DNA from: Typha latifolia
Lineage: Eukaryota; Streptophyta; Magnoliopsida; Poales; Typhaceae
Direction of reading: 5' to 3'
Length of the DNA stretch: 64,000 nucleotides
Assembly (NCBI GenBank): GCA_019914945.1
Contig: CM034106.1
Span: 2,356,001-2,420,000, forward strand
Shown here: positions 22,070 to 34,393 of the stretch, piece after piece
Numbering within the stretch: position 1 is the stretch's first letter
How the letters are laid out: every line of letters starts with the position of its first letter
The notes under the pieces: generated by a model
What the model was told of the DNA's origin: nothing
Databases searched by the model: none
The model's input: the letters and a program-made list of their open reading frames with translations, nothing else
Position numbers and translations under genes: made by a program

Positions 22070-22965
22070 GACTCTCTAAGTCATCTATGGCTCGAGTATT
22101 CGAATGCTTGAGAAGCCGTTCAAAAACTTTACAACATTTATATTCTCTGCCAAAATTGTTTGAACTCCCGAAATTCTATTCGAACTGCGGAGTAGTCAAT
22201 TGAACATAGAATGGCCATTTCAATTCCTATGAGTATTTTCCATACTACTCCAAAGGTTATACACCATTTGAATACTTCAAAATGATCTTTTATACTGCTT
22301 GAAATGTTATAAAATCATTTGAACACCCTTTTAGAAGATATCTTTAAATCATTCCAACTATTATAAAGTGTGTGTTAAATATAAGTTCAAGCCTTTTATA
22401 ATGATCATAGAAAATATTCTAAATACATCTAGAGATGTTCTTTTATACACAAATTGCCAATATAAAAATCTAACAATCTCATTCTTTGACAATTTGATGA
22501 CAAAAACCTACAACTTTTCTAAAAATATCTAAATTACAAAGTTGTCAATTGAGCATGATACAGACATCTAGAATTTTTCAATAAACATAAAACAATCACA
22601 AACACTAGATATCATGTGAAATGCATGTGTGGAAGAAAAAATAATATCAAGTACCGTTCATATAAGCATCACATAGAAAATCACATTACATACAGTTTTT
22701 CACATAAGCATAATTAACGAGTCATATAATAACATATTGCACATTAACGTCAACCAAGTCAAGTGCAGAACAATCCAAATCCAAAACATTCTATCCTTTT
22801 CTTTATCAGATATTATTAAAGAACCTTAAACCAAGTAGGAGATAAACAAAAAATTTCATGTCATAAATTTTAACTGCAAATCTTCGAAATATACGAATCA
22901 AACTATATGAATCCTCTAAAATCTGTAAGTCACATCAGAACAATTTCATTCATTTTAGTACAAAA
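22070..22965 (-). mobile_element. Copia-type LTR fragment plus adjoining internal sequence
   Basis: Read on the minus strand, the sequence around 22470-22515 gives TTTTGTCATCAAATTGTCAA followed by AGAATGAGATTGTTAG. This is the familiar junction of plant copia elements between the end of the internal region (normally TCAAAGGGGGAGATTGTTAG) and the 3' LTR, which would start TGTTAG at 22475 and run toward lower coordinates. The internal side, 22553-22965, is duplicated at 7176-7582. The LTR side shares patches with 6080-6190. No coding frame survives. Confidence 0.6.
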
Positions 22966-23640
22966 AGTTGCATTCATATGTGTTTATTTTTTTCTTAAAA
23001 TAATTTTATAGACGTAATGTGATAAGTCCCTCATAATTATAAAATCCAAAACGAATAGATCCACAAATGTAAGCAAATGCATATTAAGTAGTGGACGATA
23101 TTTTCACACCTATCCATCTCAATTGTAAATCAATTATAGAGTCTCGATACTTCAACCTAGTAAGATACTCAAACATTAGATAGATTTTAAGACTGCACTA
23201 AATAGAATGAAACTTTAGGCTGAAGTCAAACCTAATTCCATTCACTCACACACAATTGACAAGTATCATTTCATTTTTTTTTTATTCATATGTACCATTT
23301 TTTTTTAAGAAAGTACTTAGGTGCAATGATAGCTTTCATATTCTATTAGATAATCATCTTTATTTGCACGTTTACAATAATACAACAATACAAGGGATGC
23401 AAGAAAGCAGCTAATCTTTTATTCGTCACCTCCTCAGACATCAGGCCACACAGAATATGCACAGAATTTTCAACAATGATGGAAGTACCAGCAGGTATAT
23501 AGGTGGGAGATGTTAAGAAATTACTCCAGAAACTCTTAGCTCTTGCTTCAAGGCATGATTTTTTTTATTTTAAACACCAGTTAGCTAGCAAGGACTTGAG
23601 TTCAGAACAATCTTCATTAGCAACCTAGCTCCACATTCTA
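22966..23640. other. Non-coding intergenic sequence
   Basis: AT-rich with several poly-T/poly-A tracts. I see no gene or element end. Confidence 0.35.
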
Positions 23641-24190
23641 CTTTTCATAGAAGCATAAGCTCCTCATTCTTCATTCCCTACCCAGCAAAGAAACATACAT
23701 AACGTCAATTTAGTGAAGATGCTCGACAGGTCCCTTTCTTATCTAGTCAAGTGCACCAGATACAAGACGACTGTCATATTCTCGACTAACACTTTTTATC
23801 TTTTCAATATCGAACATTAGGAGTTGACGGTCATTTGGATTTTCACGACGAAATCACATTTCTTGGTTAAAACCTTCGTCCAAATAATACAAAAGAATGT
23901 AGAAGAATGCAGACAAATAATGCAACAAAAGTCCTTAATGAGTTTTCCTTATTATCAGATCTTAATCACTCCTTTCACATCTATCAGATGATATAAGAGT
24001 ACAAGGGATGCAAGAAAGCTTGGGCAATCTAGAGCTGATCACATTTTGGCCCACATCAGAGCACAACAAAATACGTATAGTTTAATCCAAGAAGCAAATC
24101 TCAATATGGATCTATCCAATAGTGTCGTTCAAAATTGCTTTTCTAGATCAATCCAATTAACTTCTAATAGTGAGTGAATTCATACAACTA
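23640..24190 (-). pseudogene. Orphan copy of the NLR 3' flank
   Basis: Diverged but collinear with the flanks downstream of both NLR genes. Shared words in order are ATTCTTCATTCCCTACCCAGCA (against TTCATTCCTGCCCAGCAAAG), CAAGTGCACCAGATACAAG, TATCTTTTCAATATC, GTTGACGGTCATTTGGATTT, CGAAATCACATTTCTT and ATATGGATCTATCCAATAGT. At about 24200 the match stops and LINE sequence begins; no NLR coding sequence follows. This is the relic of a third NLR copy whose gene body was lost or displaced. Confidence 0.65.
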
Positions 24191-24199
24191 CAGGCAGGA

Positions 24200-27100
24200 A
24201 AAAGATGAGCAGTCCCTGTGGCAATTTTGGAACATTCCCCTCCTCCCATCGCTATTCCTCCTGACTCCCCTAACCTTGCTCAGGTGGTTGGAGAAATAAA
24301 TGCCGCTTTCAAAGCCCCTACAAAAGTTATTGGTCTATCTGGGGAAAGCCCCGCTAGGGATAACGAACTTCCCAATGTGTCAAAGGCATTTGGGAATGTT
24401 GTTGTGGGTCCTGATCCTACCGTAAAGAATGCTCCTAAGGGGCACAAGCCCATTCCGTCCTCTCGGGCTCACCTGTTCAAGGCAGCTCACTCCTCCATGG
24501 GTTGTCGGGTTTCACCAAAGCCTATGCCTCAGTACTACAAAAAATACAAGAAGCCTCAGACGGATACGGTTGCGATGGATCCGAAGAAAGTCAAGCAGAG
24601 CCATGAGGAGTGGCAGTTTAATCTCACCGATAAGTTCCTTGGTCGGCTGCCACCTTTGACCTACCTTGTTTAGGAAATGACCCGTCGTTGGAAATCGACA
24701 AGTACTCTTAGGTGATAGACATGGCTTCTGGATTTTCTATATTTAAGTTTTTGTTTGAAGGTGACATGATTAATATTCTAACTAGAGATCCATAGAACTT
24801 TAGAGGTATGATAATTTGATTCCCTGGCATCTAAATTTCCAGCCTCTAACCGAGGAGATCCTCTCAGGCCCTGTGTGGGTTCAATTGGTTGGATTACTAG
24901 GGGAATACTAGCTTGAGGACCTCCTCTTGGAGGTTGCCTCAGATTTGGGTCGTCCTCTAAAGATTGATGGGTACACCTTAGCTCGGTCTAGAGATTAGTT
25001 TGCTATGCTTTGTATAGAAATTAATCTAACAAAACCTTTGAAGAAAACAAAACTTGTAGTTCTACTGGGTGAATAAATTCAACAGACAATGGCTTACGAA
25101 AACCTTTTGGCGGTTTGCTTTTGGTGCGGCCATGTCGGCCATAGGCTGACTGTGTGTCCAGATATGCTTGCTGCCAAGAATGCTTCCCCTACGTAGGTAA
25201 TGGTTGATGTTCCTTCTTCCTTGGCCATGATAAGCAGTCAGGGTACTTAGCCCGTTGCCCCTACAAGTAATGACGACTTGAGTAAATCCAACATTTTTGG
25301 TCATTCGATTTGTGTCCAGAAAAAGGGTCAATGCGGTCGCCACCCATATGGTATTGCCCCTAGTGCAACTGGCAATGACCCGGCTATTCAGGTGGGCCAG
25401 GTTGGGGGAGACTGTAATCGGTAAGACAGAGGTGGTTCTCAGAACTAACGGTAAGGTTACTGTTGTCTCTAGCAAGGGAAACAGTAAGCTTACCAAGGAC
25501 TTTATGGCTGAGGTAAACAGGCTTGCTCGATTGGATAGAAGGCCTAGAGAGGGACATGCGGTATGGGCTGGCCCCTTCAAGTTTGCTCCCTTCTAGTACC
25601 ACGTTCCCTCACCCAATGCCTACCACTGTTATGGCCTCTCACACCACACCATCTATGCACATCGTTTCACCTACTATGAAAGTTAATGCTCACCTGACTA
25701 AGTACGTCTCTTATGTAGTGTAGGTTATCGAGGAGCCACATGTGTCATCCCTAGGCACTTATAGCATATTGAACTCACTAGAAATCCCCACTACTGTTGG
25801 GGATGTGGTATGCCATCCAACAATCTAAATCCTTCCTTTGATATGGTTATTGATGAGCTGTTAGGATCGCAGCCCACCCCAACCCAACACCTCACCTTTC
25901 TAATCAAAACATCTCTGATACGTTACCCCATTTTACCGCTGCTACTTGCCTTCTTACACATTACTCTTCTCACCCCTCTTTGGATCCTTCTTGTTCCTAC
26001 TTCGATGTTACTCCTTGCCCTCAAAGTGAAGTGTTGGGCCCTGGGTTCCACTTCCCCTCGAGACTCTCGGTCCTTCCAACCCCCTCTTCAAATCCTGATG
26101 GTGGCTTGGAGCATGAGGACATGGTGGCCCTTGCTATCCAATGCTCGGAAAGAGCTAAAGTTATTGCTAAGTAGGCCGATGTGGATATCCTTGATGATCC
26201 ACCAAACTCGGACTTCGCCTACTAAAGTCCTTCTAGCAACATAAACTTCAGAACCCATCTTCCTTAATCAAGGAGGTGACCTGCTCAGACCTCGACATAA
26301 CAAGAAATAGAAGACCCCTCAGGGGAAAAATGGGGACCATGCTATTGTTGCGGGTGCCTCAATCGATTCCGAGCAAGATCTTCCTGCTCCAATGGTGTCC
26401 TGATGCGTATTCTCTCCTATAATATGCAAGGGCTTTTGAAAAGGGAAGGCCAAGTTAACCTTTTTTAATTTATTAGTAGTCATGCCCGTGATATGTTTGC
26501 TCTCATGGAAACTCATATTGATGTAAATATTATGGATGCTTTCCTTCGAGGAATTAGGCCAGAGTGGAGCAGAACCTTTCTATCGAGAATGGGTCCCGCT
26601 GGCAGGATCATGCTGTGCTGGTAATCCTTCTCTATGAAGATCTCCCCAATCCACTGTGAGACCCAAATTTTACATGACGTAGTCTCGAAAGCAGGTAAGA
26701 AACTATGCCTTGTCTTTGTGGTCTATGCAAGTAGTTCAGCTTTAAATAGGAATTGGTTGTGGCATGAATTAGGTTTTGTTTTAGAAAGTCTACCATCGAT
26801 TTCACTTGACAATTTTAATTGTCTTTTAAATCCTGAAGATAAAATACGAGGTCAGTCTTTTTCACTTTCCTTTTCGGTTTAAAGTTTTCGTGAACTTATT
26901 CGTCGTTTTGGTCTTATCAACTTGGTTTCTCTGGCCTACCATATACCTGGTGTAACAATAGGCATGGGGAAACTAGAGTTCTTGTTTGACTTGATCAAAT
27001 CTTTACTAATTCTGCGCTAATAGACTTATTTTCACATTTTACTATGGAACCCTCGTATTGCATCAAATCATGCTCCCATTTTGCTCACTCTTGGAGCCTT

Positions 27101-27630
27101 TGAACGAATTAGAAAACTCTTTTTCAGACTTGAATGGTTTTGGTTTGAATATCCGGAAGTGAATGTTTTAATTGCAAACTTATGGAAACGATTGCCTCTC
27201 CTCTTCTTTCTTAGTGATAAGCTTGGACTTGTCCAAGAGGAACTCTTAAGATGGAATAAAATTTGTGGAGCTGATTAGAATCCATTGAGCAAGTCCTCCT
27301 TCATTACAACTACGCGAGGGCGGTTTGTTTAGCTATCGTCTAGGACTTAGACTAGAGAATAGCTTCTTCTTTGGACAAATGGCTGAATTCCATTTGTTCA
27401 TCTCTTTCTAGTCCAAATGATATAGCCTATTGCTTTTCCATCTTATGGAATCTATGGAAAAATAGGAATGACCTCATCTTCAGGGGAGAGAAGTCGTGCC
27501 GGAGAAAAGTTCTTTTGACGGCGGGTTCGATCGTCTAGGACAACTAGGATCCATTACTCTCGGCTCCTCCTTTCCTATTTTCACTTTTGGCGTGGGGTCC
27601 TCAAGTCCAAAAGAGCTTCAAGTGTGGTAT
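24200..27630 (+). mobile_element. Decayed LINE (non-LTR retrotransposon), plus strand, lacking RT
   Basis: Non-LTR element with the plant L1 gene order but no intact frame. ORF1: 24218-24673 is open. Downstream, in changing frames, comes a DUF4283-like part (FKFLFEGDMINILTRDP near 24750) and a zinc knuckle CFWCGHVGHRLTVC (about 25116-25156, spacing C-x2-C-x4-H-x4-C). ORF2: the endonuclease starts MRILSYNMQGL at about 26403 and continues to about 27280 (DNFNCLLNPEDK, then NHAPILLTLG-type sequence in shifted frames). The reverse transcriptase is missing; the sequence jumps to a zf-RVT-like piece, ILWNLWKNRNDLIFRG, near 27430-27485. So it carries an internal deletion of about 2 kb plus point decay. 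It adjoins the orphan NLR flank. Confidence 0.8.
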
Positions 27631-27649
27631 TTCTTATGAGTAATGATTC

Positions 27650-28025
27650 GATATTAACCAATTAGTTATTAAAAATAATTTTCATCTGAATAAGTTAAAA
27701 AGGTATATAAGACATTTTACATATATGACTAGATTAATAGATGAAAAATTAGAATTTAAATATTTTCTTATTGCTTATCCTTAATAATAGGAGTGTCAAC
27801 TTCTATTAATTTATTATTATTTTTATTATTTATAAAAAATGGATAGCTAAGAGAGAAATAAAATATAACTAATTTACCCTTACAATTTAGAAAAGTATAC
27901 TTTCAATTCATATGACTAGTATTTTTAGTTATATCATTTAATCTTAACCATTCGATTAGGAGAGAGAAATTAATAGTTCTTATTGAATCATTTGCCATTT
28001 CTTATATGATTAGAATTTAGAACAA

Positions 28026-28062
<37 letters not shown>

Positions 28063-28353
28063 CCTACTAAGGCCGTCTTTTGCAATGTGTTATCATTAAC
28101 CTTACCTTTTGAGAAAAATGGGTTTATATGACTCCATCAACAAAGTTACAAAAATACCCTGATAAGCCAATAAATTGTGGATCAATAGTTTGGGCCATTA
28201 GGGTTTTGGATTTAGTGATTAATATGTCATACATATTAATAGTGAAATTACAATTGGTAATTTATATTTTACCCATATTATAATAAAATAAACTAGCATT
28301 CCCTTTTTCCTCATCGAAGTCAAGAAATTCTTTAGCAAAAGAGTGTCGTGTGT
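27650..28353. other. AT-rich spacer between two convergent LINEs
   Basis: Non-coding AT-rich sequence separating the 3' ends of the two LINEs. It includes a perfect (TA)n microsatellite at 28031-28059. Nothing else is recognised. Confidence 0.5.
28031..28059. repeat. (TA)n microsatellite
   Basis: An uninterrupted TA dinucleotide run of about 14 units. Confidence 0.95.
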
Positions 28354-31300
28354 TTTTTTTTTTTTTGGTCTAAAGAGCTTACTCAGCTATCTTTAACTAC
28401 TTCGAATGAAGAAACCTCCATCTCAATCAAAACTTGTAGATAGGGAGGAAGTGGTTCGCCACATTCAAGGACCATTGTCTAGTTGGCACCCATTCCTCGG
28501 CTCGCTGCCCAATCAGTGGCCGCGTTACCCTTTCTACGTACATGGGACACACAACACCCAAAAAACCCTTAATTAAAGGTTTACACTCATTGATAATATT
28601 GCAGATTTGCCATGGGCAAGCACATTCCTCCCTTAGTATCCTAACCAGATGCTCCGAGTCCGTCTCCACCTCCACATGCACGTCGAAAGCCAATAGACTT
28701 AAGCCCAGTCTCATGGCATACGCTTTAGCATGTAGAGGTGATACCACCTCCAACGGTGCCCACGCAACCTTCAAGACATTCCCCCGCCCATCTTGGATAA
28801 CGGCTTCTGTGCCCGCTTGGCAAAAACCTTCTTTGTAGGCTCCATCCACGTTTAGTTTGATCCACCATCTCTTTGGTTTGGACCACCTAATCCCTTCCAC
28901 CGGTACCACTTGTGGCTCTTTAGCATTGGTGTTGGCATAGCTTTCGATCATACGGACTGCCCGCTGGGCCACCACACATGTAGCTTCCTTGGTCCTATCG
29001 AAGGCACGTCTACTCCATCACTTCCAAACTTCCCAGCACGTGGTTGCTATCAGCGCCTTCGTGAGGTCGTCTTCCCTTTTGTTTTAGGGATGGAGGCCTC
29101 CATACTTTGCTTTCACTATTTGCACCCATGACGCACCGTCGTCGTTTAGAACTCCGAACACGAGCTTCCCCATCAAGCCCCATCTGGCAGCGGCTAACTT
29201 GTGCACTCCGAGTCCGCCAGCTCATCGTTGTTGCATCATCGTATCTCAACACACGAAATGAAGACCCTTCCCTCTCCCATTGTCCCAGAGGAAAGCCCTT
29301 GCCACCTTGTTGATAGCCTCTAGAATGGTGTTGGGCACCCACGAGCAACCGAGCCAATATATTGGAATTGCCATTAGTACTGCATTAAGGAGCATAAAGT
29401 GCCCAGCCAGAGATAGGCAATTTCTTTTCCACCCAGCCAGTTTCCTAGCAACCCGCTCAACAAGCCAACCATGCTCTTTCACACTCATCCTCCTTCCAGA
29501 GATGGGTACCCTGAGGTACACAAAAGACATCTTAGCAACACTAAGACCCAACCTTGCACTGAGTTAGCTTGCCAGCCTCGGCTCGATCATGTCCGGTAGG
29601 AAAAGCTCCGATTTAGCCGTGTTACCTTTTGGTTGGTAATCTCTTGATAGAGTTGGAGGTAGTCTTGGATCACCTCAACATTCCTCTCTGACGCTTCCAC
29701 CATAACCAGTAAGTCGTCGGCAAATAAGTGTGACAGTTGCACTCCTCTCACCTGAAATCCTCAAAGATGACCTCGAGCTATCTTATCATTGAATAACGTC
29801 GTGAGCACCTAGGAGACTAGATAAATAGTTAAGGTGACAAAAGGTCACCTTGTAGCAGTCCATGGTGAGGAGTGATCCAACTCGATGGTGAGCCATTCAT
29901 AAGAATTGCGAACTTCGGTGATTCAAGACAAGCACGAATCTAGCTACACCACTTTGCTGGGAAACCCATGCCATCCATGACACCCAATACTGCCTTCTAG
30001 CTCACCTTGTCATAGGCCTTCTCCATGTCGAGCTTGAGCATCATCGTCGGGTACTCCCTTTTGCAACTTGCCATGGAATGCGCAAGTTCTGTGCCACCCA
30101 GAATATTATCCGTGATGATTCGGCCACCAACGAAAGCCACCTGATCATGATCCACGACCCTGGGCAACAAACCTCTTAGACGGCCCACTAATATCTTGGC
30201 TATGATCTTGCATGCCACGTTACACAAGGATATTGGTCGATAATCCCTCACCTGAACTAGCTTGTCAACCTTCGAAACGAGGGTGATGTAGGTCCTTCCC
30301 CAGTGGCCAGGGAGCTTACCATTCTCAAAGAAGAATTTGATTGCTCGGCTTAGGTTATCTCCTACCTCCCTCCAGTATTAGGAGTACACCTCCACCGGAA
30401 TGTCATCTGGGCCGGGAGCTCGACCTGTAGGCATGCTACTAATGGCCGCAAGAATCTCCTCCGTCGCTACCGGTTTGAGTAGCTCCTCCGCTCCTAGGTT
30501 GGTGATTGTAGGTAAGGATAGTCCCTTAGGGAGTTGCCACTCCCCGGTATCCTTTAGACCCCACAATCTTCCATAGTGATCTAAGAACAACTTTTTGACC
30601 CCCTCCTGGCCTTAGATCCACTCGCCATCCTCCGAGCAGAGCCCCTAGATGCGGTTCCTTCTTCCACAAAGCCTGGCCATTAAGTGGAAAAAGGTCGTAT
30701 TCATATCTCCATCCTTCACTCACTTCAGTCGCGATCGCTGCAGCCACTTAATATTGATTTGCCAGCTCAGCGCTATCTTCCGGTTGTAGCAGCTTCTTAG
30801 TTTGGCGATACCTTCCTCCTCTAGACCTTTCGAGGCATCGATCTCCTCCAGCACCATGATTTCTCGGTTGACCACTTGAAGGCAAGTCTCCAAGTGGCCC
30901 GAAGCTGATTTACTCCAACCACGTAGGTGACGCTACATGGCAACCATGTGGTGATAAAAATCATGCATGGGGTTCCCATGCACGTCACGCGACCACGCTC
31001 TATTGATAATGTGGCTACAGTCCTCATATTCCACCCAGTACAATTCAAATATGAACGGTCTCCTCCTGCCGTCTTTCCCTTCGGAGTAGAGACTAGGATG
31101 GGGGCATGGTCTGAAGGCGGACCAATCCAGTGCATAACACGGCTTCTCGAGTGGAGGCGGATCCACTCCGAGTTAGCGAGTGCCATGTCCAATCTAACCC
31201 AAACTTGCTTCTCCCCCTGCTGGTTATTGTACCAAGTGAAAGGAAGCCCTTGGTACCCTAGGTCATAAAGCCTAGCGGTATCCATGAACCTCGCAAACTC

Positions 31301-32450
31301 CTTGGACTTTGGCCCCATAACGACCTAAGTCCGACTCTTCTCCCTAGTCACTAGGATGGCCTTGAAGTCACCAACGACTATCCATGGGATGCTTAGCATC
31401 AAAAGCTCCACCATCTCCTCCCAAAATTGCATCTGCCCCTCTAGGGTTGCACTACCCTTCTTCATCGCCGCCTTTGCATTGTGCACCACAGCCTGTACGA
31501 CGGGTTGCTCTCCTCCGTGAACACAAGCCTTAGTTGTGTTGTCTCCGCATCCCCTCAATTTTAGTCTCCCTTGAACACTTCCTCTCCGGCCTTTTCGCCC
31601 TTAGCTCCATCATTTTTGGGTTCGCAGGCGTCTGCTCTATGGCCAATTCTCCCACAGTGGTAGCAGAAAATTGGAATGTTCTCATACACCACCCTGAGGT
31701 CCACCCTGTCATCCTTTGGACCCACCCAAACCACCGTCTTTAGAGGTTTCCTGAGATCAATTTTCACGCACACCTAAGCAAATCTACTTCTTGTGTGGTC
31801 AAGAGTAGTCTCATCCACCCTCAGAGGCTTCCTAAAATAACCTGCCACCAATACCAGCGCTTCTAGTTCCCAATATTCTTGTGGGAGGTTATGCAGCTAG
31901 ACCCAAACCGGCGCCATTACAAAAGCTTCCGCCGTTGGTCAAAAGTTGTTCCTCCATGGGATAAGGCTAAGGACCCTACCTTGTATGGTCCATGGGCCTT
32001 TCGTGAGCACATAGGTCAGGTCCTCCTCTTTCTCAAACCTGAACAGATAGTAGCCCCCGGACATGTACGAGGCCGCGAAGGCATCTATTCCATTCCACAG
32101 TCTCGTTAGCATATTCTTCAGCCTGTCTAGTGGTACACCTCTCCCCAAAAATATACTGAATAGTGTAAGCTTCCATTGACTATGGCATTTCTCAAGCACC
32201 TTCGGTCTATGATGATGCAATCCTTCATTTTCTCCTTTAGCCTAGCCAAGATTTCATCAGGGATGGGACCTCTCGTCCCTTTCAGACTTCCCGCAGCCAT
32301 CGACGCCCATGAGCACTTTAGTGTACTCGTCCCTCCTAGTCCCGGTTGAGGTGGTGGTTCACTCCCCAAGTTAACATCTCCTCCCCTTGGCTCCGGAGCT
32401 AGTGGGAAGCCCCCTGCCATGGAGACTCAGATCGCTCCCATATCACTATC
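28354..32450 (-). mobile_element. LINE (non-LTR retrotransposon), minus strand, near full length but broken
   Basis: Read from 32420 down to 28354 the order is that of plant L1 elements. ORF1: N-terminal part (32127-32420), DUF4283-like domain (31939-32220, with FRFEKEEDLTYVLTKGPW) and zinc knuckle CYHCGRIGHRADAC (about 31624-31667). ORF2: endonuclease (PWIVVGDFKAIL near 31370, RLDMALANSEW and SDHAPIL near 31100-31200); reverse transcriptase (SSMPTGRAPGPDDIP near 30400-30440, MRDYRPISLCNVACKIIAKI from 30251, LKLDMEKAYDKV near 30000, FADD box intact at 29713-29724); RNase H (28427-28975, with KLNVDGAYKEG and VETDSE). A run of about 14 T at 28353-28366 is the poly(A) tail in complement. Stops and frameshifts separate the domains, and the RNase H lacks the usual second acidic residue (AKAYA instead of AEAxA). 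Not autonomous. Confidence 0.88.
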
Positions 32451-33460
32451 CGGTCAAATCCCATTATGGTCGTATCGAAGCCAGAAATTGTACCTCACCA
32501 AGTTTCGTGTTTCTCTCACAAGGATCTGACGGTCAATGATTATGTCATCCAGAAAGAGGGAAAAAAATGTAAATGAAGTTCTTAGAATGGATTGCACCTA
32601 ACACTGAATAACTGTTTTATTATAAAAATACCCGACAAATTTTGGACTTATATCATAATCCCTCTTGGAACTTACTGACATCCACCTCCTCATCTCCTAC
32701 ACGATCCCTATCAGAGTGTGATATCTAGGGAGAAGGCTAGGAAAAGGGACAGTTTAGAGGAGAGGTAAAATGGTACAAGTCAATCTTTATTCAAATTCAT
32801 AATTGATGGGGTTATTTGTGAGAATAAATATTTTGAAGGATTTGGCTGTAATGATTCTTTTTAGAGAAATAATTATCCCTTTAATGTTCTATGTAGTCTA
32901 TTGTTTGCCAAAGTTGCAGTATTTGAGAGCTAAGATAAGTACGCGAAATAAGCATTTACCAGTTGCAAGATTGATAATGATATCAGATGTAAAGACGACG
33001 ATCTTTTACTTCTGAAAGTCATCATGAATCTAGAAGAGCGTAAATACAAGCATCAAATTTCTCACTCGTATTATCTTTAATACAACTTGAAATGTGCCAC
33101 TCGGAGATGTTGAATAACAAAGTATGCAATAATCATTTCACTCTTGCTTTGATCTTCTCAGAAGACTTACAATTAATTACCTTGAAAAATTCCACAAAAC
33201 CACTACATGAAAATGGATCGGTACAGTTTCCGTCACTCCAGTTTAACATTAGGAGTTTATTTTTTTTCTAAAGGAAAAACATAAACATTATAACCCCCAC
33301 AAACCTCCTAGTCCACTGTTTAAACATTATAACCCCACACCAAATAAAGTTTCAACATCCAAAACAACAATATCACATCACTTCACCACAAAACCGAACA
33401 AAATAAACCAAGCAAAACAGTATCACTATCAAAATTAAAACAAAAACTATTGCCATACCA
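32451..33460. other. Non-coding sequence between LINE and NLR B flank
   Basis: The first part may hold the 5' leader of the minus-strand LINE. The rest is AT-rich with no supported gene. A 70-codon frame at 32803-33015 has no family resemblance. I could not identify a target duplication for the LINE. Confidence 0.4.
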
Positions 33461-34393
33461 TCTGCCTCGACTTCGAAAACGGGATTCTTGCTTCCTGCCC
33501 AGCAAAGTAACATAGTATTAATATTAATCTGATGTAGAAGCTCGACATGTCCCTTCTTGTCGGGAAATTAATAATTTTTACTATTTCTATGTAGCCAAGT
33601 GCACCAGATACAAGCTGACCACCACAATCTCTACTTAACACTTCTTATCTTTTCAACATCATGAGTTGATGGTCTTTTGGGTTTTTGTCACGAAATCACA
33701 CTTCTTGTTTAAAATCTTCAGAAAGATTGAAATCTATATAGAGCAATAATCAGTATCTGTTTTTCAAACCTAAATCAAATTATTTGATATGGATCTATTC
33801 TGTACTGTCATCACCGTATAAACACAGTAGGAATTGTACAATTCTTTGGAATAGGACCATAAAAAAATCCATTTTTATTTCAACAAATATAAGGATGAAG
33901 AGGCATCATCGTGATTAGTTGAATTATTGACATCAACTATAAGTAAGTTACTATTTTTCGGAAAAACATGTGAATCTCATAAAGTTCTCACAAGACTAAT
34001 CTGAAATGTGAACTCAGAAATTAAAATTTGCTACATCATTTCTGAATTGCAAACTGGTTATTGACCAAACAGAAAAATCCAAGTAGTATTGATGTTACTG
34101 AAACATCTAATGTGTAGCATGTTTCTCAGTAATCTAAAATGACCAACTAGGAAAATAGTTAATGAGAGAGGACGTGCTACGATCTCGCCTATACGAATTT
34201 AACTAACTAAAAATTTAAGAAGAATGGGCATCCTGGTGCACTAGACTACAGGGAATGCTATAAAGGCACCGAAAAGTTTCATTGGATATATAAAAAGAAC
34301 AGACAATGGAGAAATGTAAATATAAGGACGGACGAATGGGAAATTCATTGTTATATCCCGAGGAATTAAATATTAAGGGGACGGTGAAAGAAC
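33461..34393 (-). other. 3' flank of NLR gene B
   Basis: Downstream region of NLR gene B, closely similar along its length to 40-1056. It differs from that copy by small deletions; for example, about 50 bp around 390-450 of copy A are missing near 33800. It contains the equivalent 65-codon open frame (34215-34412), again explained by the duplication. Confidence 0.75.
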
